From Mesodorylaimus sp. YZB2_4 (lineage: Eukaryota > Nematoda > Enoplea > Dorylaimida > Dorylaimidae), in assembly GCA_030248295.1 (NCBI GenBank), contig JASANH010001278.1:117501-181500 (forward strand): a stretch of 64,000 nt of DNA. The letters run 5' to 3'. A program made the position numbers and the translations under genes. Under the pieces are notes generated by a model, which saw only the letters and a program-made list of their open reading frames with translations, was not told where the DNA came from and made no database searches. This document shows, piece by piece, positions 34,738-45,300 of the stretch (the stretch's first letter is position 1; every line of letters starts with the position of its first letter).

Positions 34738-35090
34738 GAACCAGGAAGAGTTCGTCTTGTTTGCTTCCTCAGAGTCGCCAGTAAAGTTACTCTGTTAGCC
34801 GAAGTTTCCCCACAACGTGCGCTACCACTTTTTAAAGAGTGTGAGTGACCTCAAGACTGTACTGGAAAAACGTGGTTTCCCAGCAAATCATACAGAGTGA
34901 ATCAGGAAGTTTGTCCTTCGCTTCCTCAGAGTTGTCATCAAAGTTACTCTGTTAGCCGACGGCGACACGGCTAATTTAAAGCTGTGGCTTCCACAAGGTG
35001 CGCTTTCCACATTTTGAAGAACATGAGGCACCTCACCAATTCAATCTTCTTTTGCCTAAACCTCGCAGATTTTAGCAGTGAATAATAAGG
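34738..35090 (+). repeat. Two-unit tandem duplication
   Basis: CTTCCTCAGAGT.G.CA..AAAGTTACTCTGTTAGCCGA occurs at about 34763 and again at 34921, each followed by CACAA.GTGCGCT..CCA.TTTT.AAGA. Diverged units of about 165 bases. No coding content. Confidence 0.6.
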
Positions 35091-36625
35091 TTGGATATAC
35101 ATACAGGCTGGTTTTGCCTTTAGGTCATTTAGCTGAAAGAAAATTTTTTGACTTTTGTGCTCCCTCATCTACATTTCCTTGGTCCGATTTGAAATCCTAT
35201 AAGCAAAGAGGTGTATTACACGGTAGCACTCGCACCTGATTTGACCGACTTCGACCCCATGCCAGCTTATTTCCTGACTTTGAAAACCTAGGGCTAACTT
35301 TGAGAAATCCACAATTTTTTCTACCAGCTTCAGCTCATATCAGGCTTGAAAGAAACCCTAAAAAAAGATGGATCACCCGACACTAAAATCGAATCAAATC
35401 TGCTCCTCTTGTTTCAATATTCCTTAGTACCTGTTGCATGATAGTTTCAACTCCTCTTCGCTTAGTCTCTAATTTGGTTATTGAAACGAGCTGTCTCTCG
35501 ATTTATGATGATTTCAAAAATTAGCATAAATCAGTGCCATCTGAATCGAAATTTCAAATTAGTTTATTCTTGGCAACTCAGATTTCAAGGACTTTCCATG
35601 CCTCTTTGTGCCAAAGTAGATTAGCGACTCGATGGCGCGCCAGATATCCGAACAACAATTTAGTTATCTTCAGAAATTGATAAATCCATGTTGCCATCGA
35701 ATACGAGGCCATCCAAATACGATTACTATCCGGCCCTATCCGTCTTCATTAGTTGCCTTCTAGGCGCCATCGCAAAGCGCCCACACTCGCATGATGGCCT
35801 GGCTACGGTCTGCAGGAAAAGCGATCAGTCTCGGGTTGAAGTTGTAGGTGCGGATAAGAAAATTAGTTACGAGTCTGCGATTTCGGACCAGGCAAAGTGG
35901 TGGAATGATGAAATATAGGCTCATTATGGCCTGCACTCTGGATAGGTCCATTTGAACGTAGACGATGGAAGTAAATTGGCTTAGTGATGTCCATTTGTTA
36001 GTGAACACGCTTGAATCAATATTTTTAGCTAATGAAAAGGCGACACGCGAATCTGAGCTGTCTTTTGGGATAAAAGGAAATTGAAATGTGCATGAGGCTC
36101 AGACTACTTGTCAAGATTGAGCTGAGACTGCCGCTACTGCTCAACGATCGTGAGAACTTGGGGCGTGATGAAGAGCCACTTCATCTCTTCCTTATTTGGC
36201 TCCATGACTTACAGCATCTTTCAAAAAGGGTCCGGGTACTGAAAGTGACATGCATTGACGGGGAGAGGGTGGATGGTAGCTACTTATGGAACAGACCATC
36301 AGCAGCAGCTGTGTTGAATACTAGTTTTAGTACTGCTTTTCGTGAGGCTTTTTTCAAAACTTGTATTTTTTCTGTCACTGTTTAGGAACCTTGCTTTGAT
36401 CCCATTTTCGATAGAGTTCACGGCAAGATCCAAACATAAGACATGAATAACAGAAAGGCACTGGCATTGTCACTGATACTGGTCGTGATGGTGTGCGCCA
36501 GCAGCGGAGTAAGTCTTGGTCTACTGGCGATTGGAGTAGGATTGAGGGCATAGATGTGAGTAAGCTGATGTTGGTGGCGCAGTTCTGGGGTGAGGTGAGG
36601 TGAGATCTGTGCAACCCTTGTGCCT
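35091..36625. other. Spacer without recognised genes
   Basis: Frames at 35688-35918 (76 codons, one hydrophobic stretch) and 36086-36385 have no splice or promoter context. I see nothing else. Confidence 0.4.
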
Positions 36626-36755
36626 GGCGTGCCTGGCAGGCCTTGGCGAGTCAAGAAGAATGATCGGTACTATCCCCTGGCTGGGAGAAGTCAACCTCTC
36701 AGGTTGATCTTTCAGCCGCAGGTATAGTCCTAAGAGTTACCTGCGGCTAAAACAG
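36626..36755 (+). repeat. Dispersed structured repeat, family B, partial copy 3
   Basis: CCCCTGGCTGGGA.AAGTCAACCTCTCAGGTTGATCTTTC and CAGGTATAGTC match the copy at 26098-26310. The 3' part is replaced by a CCGCAGGTA.../TACCTGCGG hairpin. Confidence 0.55.
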
Positions 36756-37870
36756 TGTTATTGCCCCTCATTCTCCCCTGCATATGCGCATGAAATGTCG
36801 GACGAGTCCCATCGTGTTTTTGCAGGGGCATAGAATCAATCAGAATCACAGGGGACCGCAGGAAGTGCAGGTCATGAGTCACAGCCACAAACGGGGCTGA
36901 CATTTCGTAAGCTGGCGTCCTGTACATCCAGCTGTCCACAATGTGAATGTATACCCATGGAACATGAAATCTCTCGCTATAGATCAGGTCATAGGAGACC
37001 TTTAACTGGCTGAGAGAGCGAAAAAATGAAAGTGCTTTCTGACATTTGCATCATCCTCACATAGAACAATATGGTCCTCAGGTTGGAGGTGAGACAGCGA
37101 TCACATTAAAAACTTATTATAACTGACTTCGAATGTGTAACTTTGTTTACCTTTGACGCAAATGGTTCATTAGTCTGCTTCGTACGTGCGTCATCTCAAG
37201 CTATTCTATTTAACTTTTGCCCCGCGCCCTTGCAAATATACTGTAGACTGAGCTATCAAGCATGCATTCTGTTTCTTATGGTCTCATCAGAGCCTGCGGT
37301 GACAAAATTCATTGCGCAGCACTGATAGCACAGACACTAACAAGAGTGGCGATAGTAACATGACTAGTCAGTGCGTGCTGTCTGTTGAATAAGCGAGGAG
37401 AACCTGGTGTCAAGGGCTCAGCATACAAGATCATCATTTAACAGGTCAAAGTGCGAGAGATCTGGAGGTTCAAAGCTGGCTCATAGCAGTTCTTCAAACA
37501 TGCAGAACGAAGTCGCCTTAGTTAAGAGCTTGTCAGAGCAGGGTAGGGCTTTGAAATTCCAGGCCACTAAAAACTACACTCAGATGGTTGACCCTTGTCT
37601 TCCTGTATTCTTGGCATGAGTGTTGATGAGGTCGGTTTGAAAAACCAATACACATGTGCCCGCTGACCTTGCATGCCAGGCTCTCACTCGGTGACATCAA
37701 GGTCTTCAGAGTAAAATCACACGAGGCCTGTCTGGGCTGTCGAACATCGCCATGCATCCACCACCAGGGCCCACGGCTATCGTCTGTGGTCTGTGTGTGG
37801 TCGAAAATGAACTTATTGGAGGCGCTGCAAACACACAGAGAGAAGCTGACGTATGGACTGTTCCCAAATA

Positions 37871-38048
37871 GGTACCGGGGTCGTGGCCTAGCGGGTTAAG
37901 GCGTCTGCCTCTCACGCTGGGTGCGCAGTTACAGAGGAGGGTTCGACTCCCGCCTCGGTACAAAATGATTGTCAAATATGTATTCCTTAGCCCTCGAGTG
38001 CGCTATATAGTGCTTGGCTATGGATAAAGTATGACATGACATGACATG
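37871..38048 (+). repeat. tRNA-derived SINE, family A, best-preserved copy
   Basis: The head folds like a class II tRNA: TACCGGGG pairs with CCTCGGTA, box A is GTGGCCTAGCGGGTTAAGG, box B is GGGTTCGACTCCC. A body follows (CTCGAGTGCGCTATATAGTGCTTGG) and a (TGACA)n-type tail. Related copies are at 16470-16630 and 46232-46405. Confidence 0.8.
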
Positions 38049-38507
38049 AGGTAGTCTCTGATGTTTGACTGCTTGCCGACCTTCAGTAGGGGAGTCCAGT
38101 CAAACAGACAAAGTGTAAACAATTTTCGCAATCTTTCTCATGCAGATTTGATTTTTCGCTCAAACCGAGCCTCAGTGCCTTGGATCTGATCTTAGGGGGC
38201 CTTCCAATGCCTATTCGGTCGGACTGTCCAGCACCAGAAACTACCCAGTCCACATCCCTTCATACATGAATATTAGCATGCATTGTTGTGCGCATGGCCC
38301 TTGTCTTAAAAATGCAGCAGACATGGGTCTATGAAGAGCACAAATGCATAGCAAGAGCTGAAAAACCTGAGGACAAGGAGAGTTTGACATCACACCTGTT
38401 TTCCTCAAATGAGACTCGTGAACTAGACTTAAGCTTATTGTCAGAAGGCACCAGTAACAGATCTCCTTTGTATTCAGGCACTCCTTCTGGAACAGCCGAT
38501 CGGTAAC
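38049..38507. other. Spacer with a short duplicated segment
   Basis: About 70 bases (AGCTTATTGTCAGAAGGC.CC..T......TTTG.ATTCAGGCACTCC) at 38430-38490 recur at about 39152-39205. No gene recognised in this stretch. Confidence 0.4.
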
Positions 38508-38678
38508 ATGGAGCAGGCAGCAGTCAAGGTGGTACCACTCGAGCAACTGCTACAAGAACCGAGCGTGCGACGTTTCATGGCCGAGTATATTCTGAGACCA
38601 TCGCAGACGAAACGAGCAATTATCGACTCCTTGGGTGGCGATTACCTAATTAAGAAGCGCAAATTATTCGAACCTTGA
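38508..38678 (+). CDS. Small hypothetical protein or terminal exon, 56 residues
   Basis: MEQAAVKVV...LLQEPSVRRFMAEYILRPS...IIDSLGGDYLIKKRK ends with a stop. Codon use and residue pattern (amphipathic, few stops or low-complexity stretches) look coding. The frame also runs back to an acceptor-like TTTGTATTCAG at about 38477, so it could be the last exon of a plus-strand gene whose other exons I did not find. No family recognised and no promoter seen. Confidence 0.35.
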   Translation: MEQAAVKVVPLEQLLQEPSVRRFMAEYILRPSQTKRAIIDSLGGDYLIKKRKLFEP

Positions 38679-40386
38679 TGACAGTATATCTGAATAGTAT
38701 GGGTCATAATGAGATGGTAAGGTTGTCCATGCAGCCATCATGCTTTAGTAAACTCACAATGCTTGTGCACAAGTGCCATCAGAAATAGCGAGTCCTGAAC
38801 TGTTTTCCCGCGTGCTCATCTGCGGGCGGCAAGGCACCAGGAGGCAAGACTGGTATTCCGCAGAAAGCCCACATCGTGCGTCTAGTCCACCAAACCAAAC
38901 CAGCTCCGAGATTACTCAGGACTGCATGCACACCAATACCACACAAATATGTACACATACACACCATACCATTGGGTGATACTGTGATAGCTAGACTTAA
39001 TTACGCACAAACTTTGTGGGGCGGATTAGGGATTGTGAATATTGAACACTATTGTGTCCCGGATTCTGAAAAAATGGAGTCCAATTTGGATTCTACACAG
39101 ATTCCAATAAGAATCTTCCCTACCCCCGATCCAGATGGATAGACTTGCAACAGGGAGCTTATTGTCAGAAGGCGCCTGTTACTCATCTTTGCATTCAGGC
39201 ACTCCGAGAAAAAAACTGTTTTTCCACGTCGATCCACTGTGGAATACAGTAGACCCAATCACATCTGCAGTACATTGGTATATTTATCCACTTGGAACTA
39301 GAGATTATCTAAACTGTCATCCACTCATCGTCAGATCTACTGTTGGCCTTTTCCAACCGCTCCAGCCTTCTTGGGTTTACTTCCCCACTCACTACATGTG
39401 GTCGTGTCGTTTTTTGCTGTGAGTTAAGCTGAAATCTGCCTGGCATGCAATCAAGCAACCTAGCTTAGTCACTGTTTTCAGCTCACGATCAGCTGCAACA
39501 TTGCTTTGTACACTTGCACAAATGCATAACATGGAGTCGATTTTTTGGAAAGGGCTGCCCGTCAGCCAAACTTCGTGGTGTTTCTCTTTTACTGTTCTTC
39601 AGACCGGAAGTGCCAGTGGGTGTAAAACATAGTTTCAGGAAGGGGCTTCAGAATCGAACCGAATCGATGTGATTGCAGAGACACTACAGGAGAATGCTGC
39701 AAAAAAAGTCATGCCAAGTCAACTTATCCAGAAAGTTGCTATAAAGATGGAGACTCGCCAAAGCTCTCGACGCCGCCAAGGAGTTTTTGACTTCGCGCCC
39801 GCCCTTGCGGTAAATCATGTTCTAAGGGGTTGAATATGATAGGTCATAGACCAAAGTATACTGTAAGCGCTGTTGCTGTTATCATTGCTGCGTAGGCACT
39901 GGAACTGGAACCATACTTTACCCACCTGCCAGAGGGGATTTATTCTATCAGGCCCCTATCTGATATCATCACCCGCCACCCGTCCGTTGCAGCAGATTAG
40001 GCGCCCGCCCCTCTTTGTCTGACACCGTCTCAAGAGACCCGTCCGTATCTGTCCGCGGGCTTGCTGAGTTTGGCAGGCCCAACCTACATTTTAGTGGGCT
40101 AGCCAGAACGTATTTGCTTTGCCATGCCTAATACATCACCTTAGCATTCCGCGTGTCCTTATCTCAAGCTCAAGCGGGCACAGACGGCTGATCTGTACAG
40201 TAGAGTCCGTTTGGATACAGATTCTCTCCAGAGAGCCGTCAGCTGCAAAAGTCACCCGTCAGGCTGATGTTTCAGTTACGGACGAGATCGGAAGAAGGTT
40301 GGGTTTGACGAGTTTCTGGCGTGGTGCTTCTCTGATACCTCCAGCGGCCATATTAACTGTGTTTCGTCCGGGTCTAGTGGTGAAAG
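38679..40386. other. Spacer without recognised genes
   Basis: Only the second copy of the 70-base duplicated segment (about 39152-39205) stands out. Confidence 0.4.
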
Positions 40387-40718
40387 GGGTGTGTCACATT
40401 TTGCTTAGCAGAGCTAGGAACAGGTCGGCCTAGGCTCAGTTCTGGCCGTCTGAGGACTTGGTGAAGTTCTCTCTGCGCCTTGCACGCGTGGTGGTGGGTG
40501 CTTCTCTCTGCATCCCTCTAGTGTCCTTTTGGAGAGGTCTTTGGGGGCGGGAGGTTCGCGAATCTAGGTCCCTTGACGGGGCATGGGCCGGATATGGCTA
40601 CCGCCACCGACATCGCGGAATAGAGACTAACACATGCTGTTGCCGCATGCATCCCAGATGGAACCTAGTCTATGGCACGCCCCCTAGCCCGTAGCAAAAA
40701 GGCCCCCTAGAACGATCG
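40387..40718 (+). repeat. tRNA-derived SINE, family C, copy 2 (5' truncated)
   Basis: Shares with 28914-29315 the blocks GTGTGTCACA.TTTGCTT.GCAGAGCT, GAAGTTCTCTCTGCGCCTTGCACGC and CGCCCCCTAGCCCG, in the opposite orientation. The tRNA head is mostly missing. Confidence 0.7.
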
Positions 40719-41147
40719 GGATGAGTGAAAGAAAAACTGTTTCGTCGACAAGAGTCACTATTTCTGTTGCAAGCAAAACATAACTTTCTTTTCGATCACC
40801 ATCAAGAAAACGAAAAGCGAAGCTCCCACGTATTTTTCTAGCAAATGGCACCTAGACTGTGCTTTCTGTCCGGCTTGAATGACCTTCCCATTGTGCGGGC
40901 TTGGCCCTCACCGTCCGATTTCCTGGCAAAACTAGTCCCGTGCGTGCGTCAACACTCGTCCTTGACGTCTGCCAAATCTATTGATAAGCTAATAACTAAG
41001 CCCATTACGCCGAGGAGAAGCTGAAGTGATAAGCCTTATCAGTCGTAGGCACTACATACTCGCGCACTACAAAACCAGCTTGGACTAACCTGGCACCCCG
41101 TGTGTACATATGCTCAGCCTCGTCTCCTCCACTCTCGCCACACCAGC

Positions 41148-42158
41148 ATGGTCTACCACTACAACGAGCAACGTCGACACTCGCTCACCAGTCCTCATCC
41201 TAAATTATGCCAGCACCTATTTGATATCTTATCATTATTTCTATTCCTATTCATATCCTTATCACTAAATGTGGCCATCCTCATTTTGGTCTCATCCAAA
41301 ATCCCTATCGATGATAAACCACTCAAAGATTTGGTTTTCCAACTGATACCTTATCAGGACTGGGCTGAAACCACGACTTACTTCTGTTTGACATTATCAA
41401 CTCTTAATTTAATAATCGCAATATTTTTCCATAATTCTGCTTGTCATTTATTCAAACGCACTCTCTTCCTCCTCTCGTGCCTGCTCCTATCGCGGGCCCT
41501 ATTCATCGGCCTCACCTATTTCCCCTCACCATCGGCCCAGCAACACGACTGCATCAGCACAATACCCAATGCTGATAACGACACCACACTGCAACTTTCA
41601 AATAATGGATTAGAGAAATTGAAATATTCAATAAAAAACTTCGGAATTCAAAAAACAGCAGAAATGTTACTTTGCACCGACAACGCAGTCTTTTGTGGCA
41701 TTTCAATAATTCTTGTCTTCTCACTACTGATTGTGCAGTCCTATTGCCCCCTGCCCCTCCGTCCCGTCCTGCCACTGCTGACTCGCCTGTCGTCCACCCT
41801 GGGCCTCCTGTGCGTCCCCCTCTCCAGGCACAACTACACCATCAACGTGGCCCTGGCCGTGCTCATCTCCTGCACCATCTACAAACTCTACCACGACGGT
41901 GTGGTCCGACTGTTGGACGAGGGGGCATCCCACAAAGACTTCTGTCGCCTGTGGCTGCTCGGATGGGAGACCAGGTTCAGCCAGGAGTCCATGCTCAGCT
42001 GGCCCCTGCCATGGCCCACCTGCTGCCAAAGATTCTGCCGCAGATGGAATCGAAGAACACGATTTTATCAAAATTGTAACCTAATCGAGAGTGATATGAT
42101 AAAAAGGACTAAAAGTGATGGCGTGACTGTAGAATTGCTCAGACATAATTCTTGCTAA
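41148..42158 (+). CDS. Sphingomyelin synthase-related membrane protein, catalytic triad lost
   Basis: Single exon, 336 residues from the ATG at 41148; the frame is open slightly further upstream but without another ATG. Six hydrophobic segments match the sphingomyelin synthase/SAMD8 fold. Family landmarks: LFKRTLFLLSCLLLSRALFIGLTYFPSP; CTDNAVFCGIS in place of the CGDxxxSGHT motif; RHNYTINV in place of HDHYTVDV with its trailing YH kept; and SWPLPWP near the end, as in SYHWPFPWP. The two histidines and the aspartate of the catalytic triad (human SMS1 H285, H328, D332) are replaced by I, N and N. The protein therefore cannot use the known transfer mechanism, yet the frame is intact over 1 kb, which suggests a kept non-enzymatic role or very recent loss. 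Lack of introns suggests a retrocopy. Expected site: Golgi or plasma membrane. Confidence 0.8.
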   Translation: MVYHYNEQRRHSLTSPHPKLCQHLFDILSLFLFLFISLSLNVAILILVSSKIPIDDKPLKDLVFQLIPYQDWAETTTYFCLTLSTLNLIIAIFFHNSACHLFKRTLFLLSCLLLSRALFIGLTYFPSPSAQQHDCISTIPNADNDTTLQLSNNGLEKLKYSIKNFGIQKTAEMLLCTDNAVFCGISIILVFSLLIVQSYCPLPLRPVLPLLTRLSSTLGLLCVPLSRHNYTINVALAVLISCTIYKLYHDGVVRLLDEGASHKDFCRLWLLGWETRFSQESMLSWPLPWPTCCQRFCRRWNRRTRFYQNCNLIESDMIKRTKSDGVTVELLRHNSC

Positions 42159-42169
42159 TTTTCCAAAAG

Positions 42170-42175
42170 AATAAA
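42170..42175 (+). terminator. Polyadenylation signal of the SMS-like gene
   Basis: AATAAA 12 bases after the stop codon. The convergent CIP2A gene ends only about 170 bases further on. Confidence 0.55.
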
Positions 42176-42340
42176 CGCTGCTTTCTACAAAATTTTGTTA
42201 TAGTACTTACATAAAAGAAGAACTTTCAAAAAACATTCAGACAATTCATTAAAAAGCAGCCACCCAAAAAGATTCACTTTAGTATTTTCAATATAATCGT
42301 AAGTGATTACCCAAAAAAGTGAAATCATAAATATAAAACC

Positions 42341-45300
42341 TTAACTTCCACTTTTTCCAACCGCTTTTGAGGACAATTTGTGCATGCTTTCCAAAATTTT
42401 TGCATAACTAGACAATTCTTCGTTCAATTTTTGTATAGATTTCTCTTGTTCTTTGACCAAACCAGTTTTCCGAGCCGACTCTCTTTCACTTTCGCTTAAC
42501 TGATTTTGCAGAGATTTCTTCTCCTTGTCCAACATTTGTAACGCATCTTGCAATTTTTCAACACTCTTTTCCAATTCGACAATTTCTTCATCTTTGCTCG
42601 AAATCGACGCTTTTAATTCTTCATTCTTATCAGTCAGATCTGCAAACAAGAAATTGATCAGTCAATCAGAATGATCAGTCAATCAGAATGATCAGTCAAT
42701 CAGAATGATCAGTCAATCAGAATGATCAGTCAATCAGAATGATCAGTCAATCAGAATGATCAATCGATCAGAATGATCAGTCAATCAGAATGATCAGTCA
42801 ATCAGAATGATCAGTCAATCAGAATGATCAGTCAATCAGAATGATCAGTCAATCAGAATGATCAGTCAATCAGAATGATCAGTCAATCAGAATGATCAGT
42901 CAATCAGAATGATCAATCGATCACATTCGATAACCCGCTGATATCCAAGTTCGGTGTGAGAGTAGCTTGGATCATCCTAAACTTATTTCACAACATCCAA
43001 CCCCATACGTGATCAAAATATGGAAAATAAGGGAAAGTGGGAAATTTTGAGCCAAAATCAGGAAAACTGTAAAAGATTGCATTTAGAGGCTTCAAATTTA
43101 AAAATTATCACAGAAAAATTTCAATTTTTTTCAGGAAACCTGGAAAAATCATATTCCGTGCCTTGTATGAACCCCGCTATAGTAAAAAGTTCATAACGCA
43201 TGGATCCAAAAAACTTGCTTTCTTTGCTTCCTGCACTTCCCTTCAAACGGCTGAAAATTTTCAGAGCCCCCAGCTACAGTAGGTTTCAGTTTTAAGTTTC
43301 CTTGGCAGCTCACTTGTCCAATAGTCAGAATTCAAAATTAGGGTGATCAAAAAATTAAAATTAAAAATGGTGGGCAAACCCATGCAGAAATCACTCCACC
43401 CGTATACCAAGTCTCCCATAATCGATACACACCAAACCAAGCAAACTTACTTTTCAACGCCGTCTCTTGATCCTTGCACATTTTTTTCATATGCTTAATT
43501 TCATTTTCCGCTTCCGTTAATTTCGTATAAGTCCTAAAATCAGACAATACGAATCAAAACTTTGACAAAAACTATTTCTCATCTTACAAATCAAAATTCT
43601 GTTTCATTTTGTCGTAATGTTTCCTCAAAACGCCATGAAGATCTTTCTCCGATTCTAATTCAGTCTTCGTTGTTTCAACTGCCTCGCTTAATGTTTTCAA
43701 TCTGAAACAAAGTCAATTGACTCCTAGCCTTCTCTGTTGACCCCTACCTGAACTGAAGCCAAGTTACACCCACTTTCGCACTTATCAACCCTTTATCAGG
43801 GCACTCAACCAGGGTCAAGGCAGATGAGGCTTCCCACCCGAGCGTTCCAACTTCTTGGTTTGGTTAACAGCGATGGCTAGTCCGCAAGATTTAGTTTAAC
43901 AAGTGATGGATACGACATGAGGCACACGGGGTTCGAACCAGGGACCTCCTGATTGGAAGGCTAAACTGACGCTTTACCACTGAGCCACTGGCCACACTTA
44001 CTTCATTTTATTATCGGCATCGACTTCTCGGCACGCATCCAATTCTTGATCCTTCTCCTCAATTTGTTTCTCCAATTGGATAGTTTTTAATCGCAGTTTG
44101 TCCTTTTCCACATTTGCCACCGCCAACTGCGAAGACATCTGCTCGCGTTGCGATTCGGCCTCACGCAACAGGCCCCTCAGCTTGGTCGTCTCCTGCTCGA
44201 CATCGCCCCTGTTCAATCGATACTGATTCACCAATCGATCGCTTTGTTGCAAGGCACTCGTCCTGGCGTGTAAGACTTCTTGCAATTGACGCTCCTTGGC
44301 CTGAATTCCATCAAATCCTGCTCATATTTTACACAAAAAAAAAACAAGTTGGACTTACCTCCATAATTGCAATTTTCCTTTCATACACATCCATCATTTG
44401 ACTCATTTTGGCATCGTGGACCTGAAAAGGTAACGAATCTCGCAATCAGTTCTCTGAGACCTGATCACACGGACTGCAAAATATTAAGACCAATCAACTT
44501 TGAGCAGGATTCGAACCCACGTTTCTAGGAATGCCAGTCCCGCCCCAGGCCACTGGCACTGTATCCAGGCTTCATACAAGGAGCGGAAAATGATATTCCC
44601 AGACAAAAATTTGACTTTTCAATTGACATTTTCACTCTGCCTTTCTAAACCGATTTCTACCATGATCATCAACACAAAAAAGGCGGGTGATTCAAAACTG
44701 AAATCTCAGAATTTCGCCTCACAGTCCAGCATCGACGTACCAAGGTGAGGTCACAGAGCCGGCCCATGTTGCTGGGATCTTGGCTCCAAAAATCTCATTT
44801 TCCTGATTTTGACAGACATGCTTTCGATTCTGACTTTTCCAGGTTTTGCATTCTTGTACGTACGAAACCTAAACCAGACCTCCCCCCCCCCCCAAACTAA
44901 GCAATATATCGCATGCCGACAACACGAAAAGGCCATCAACAAACTCTAAAAGGAGAGTGAAAACAGCCATTCATTATGAATGTCGCTAAAATCATGAAAT
45001 AACCAAGCTGCAGTAGATATCTCAGGAATAGGAGTCCAGACTCGGGTTAGATCCAGCAAAGACTGATAATATCATATCCGATATAGCGGCTGATAAACGA
45101 TAATTCAGATATCTGATATCTGAATCATGGTATCATCAGATCGGATGTCAGTCATATTATATTTTATATATGACATGACATCCGAAAAATTAATTATCTG
45201 ATAACTAAAAACAATGTTATATAATATGCTATATATATGATATATATTATATATATGTATAATGCGATTAATTTTTATTATTTTATGTATATGTATATAT

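Noticed and set aside
37871..37961. Functional tRNA gene with acceptor stem and both promoter boxes
   Set aside because: The anticodon loop would have nine bases and the sequence continues into a SINE body and tail with two further copies.
41672..42084. Overlapping plus and minus frames inside the SMS-like gene
   Set aside because: Shadow frames of a GC-rich coding part; only the 41148-42158 frame has family motifs.
42653..42925. Regular repeats that could suggest a CRISPR array
   Set aside because: Units are contiguous 17-mers without spacers, and lie in an intron of an animal gene.
43920..43995. tRNA-Gly-like gene on the minus strand
   Set aside because: Boxes A and B are good, but acceptor and anticodon stems do not pair.
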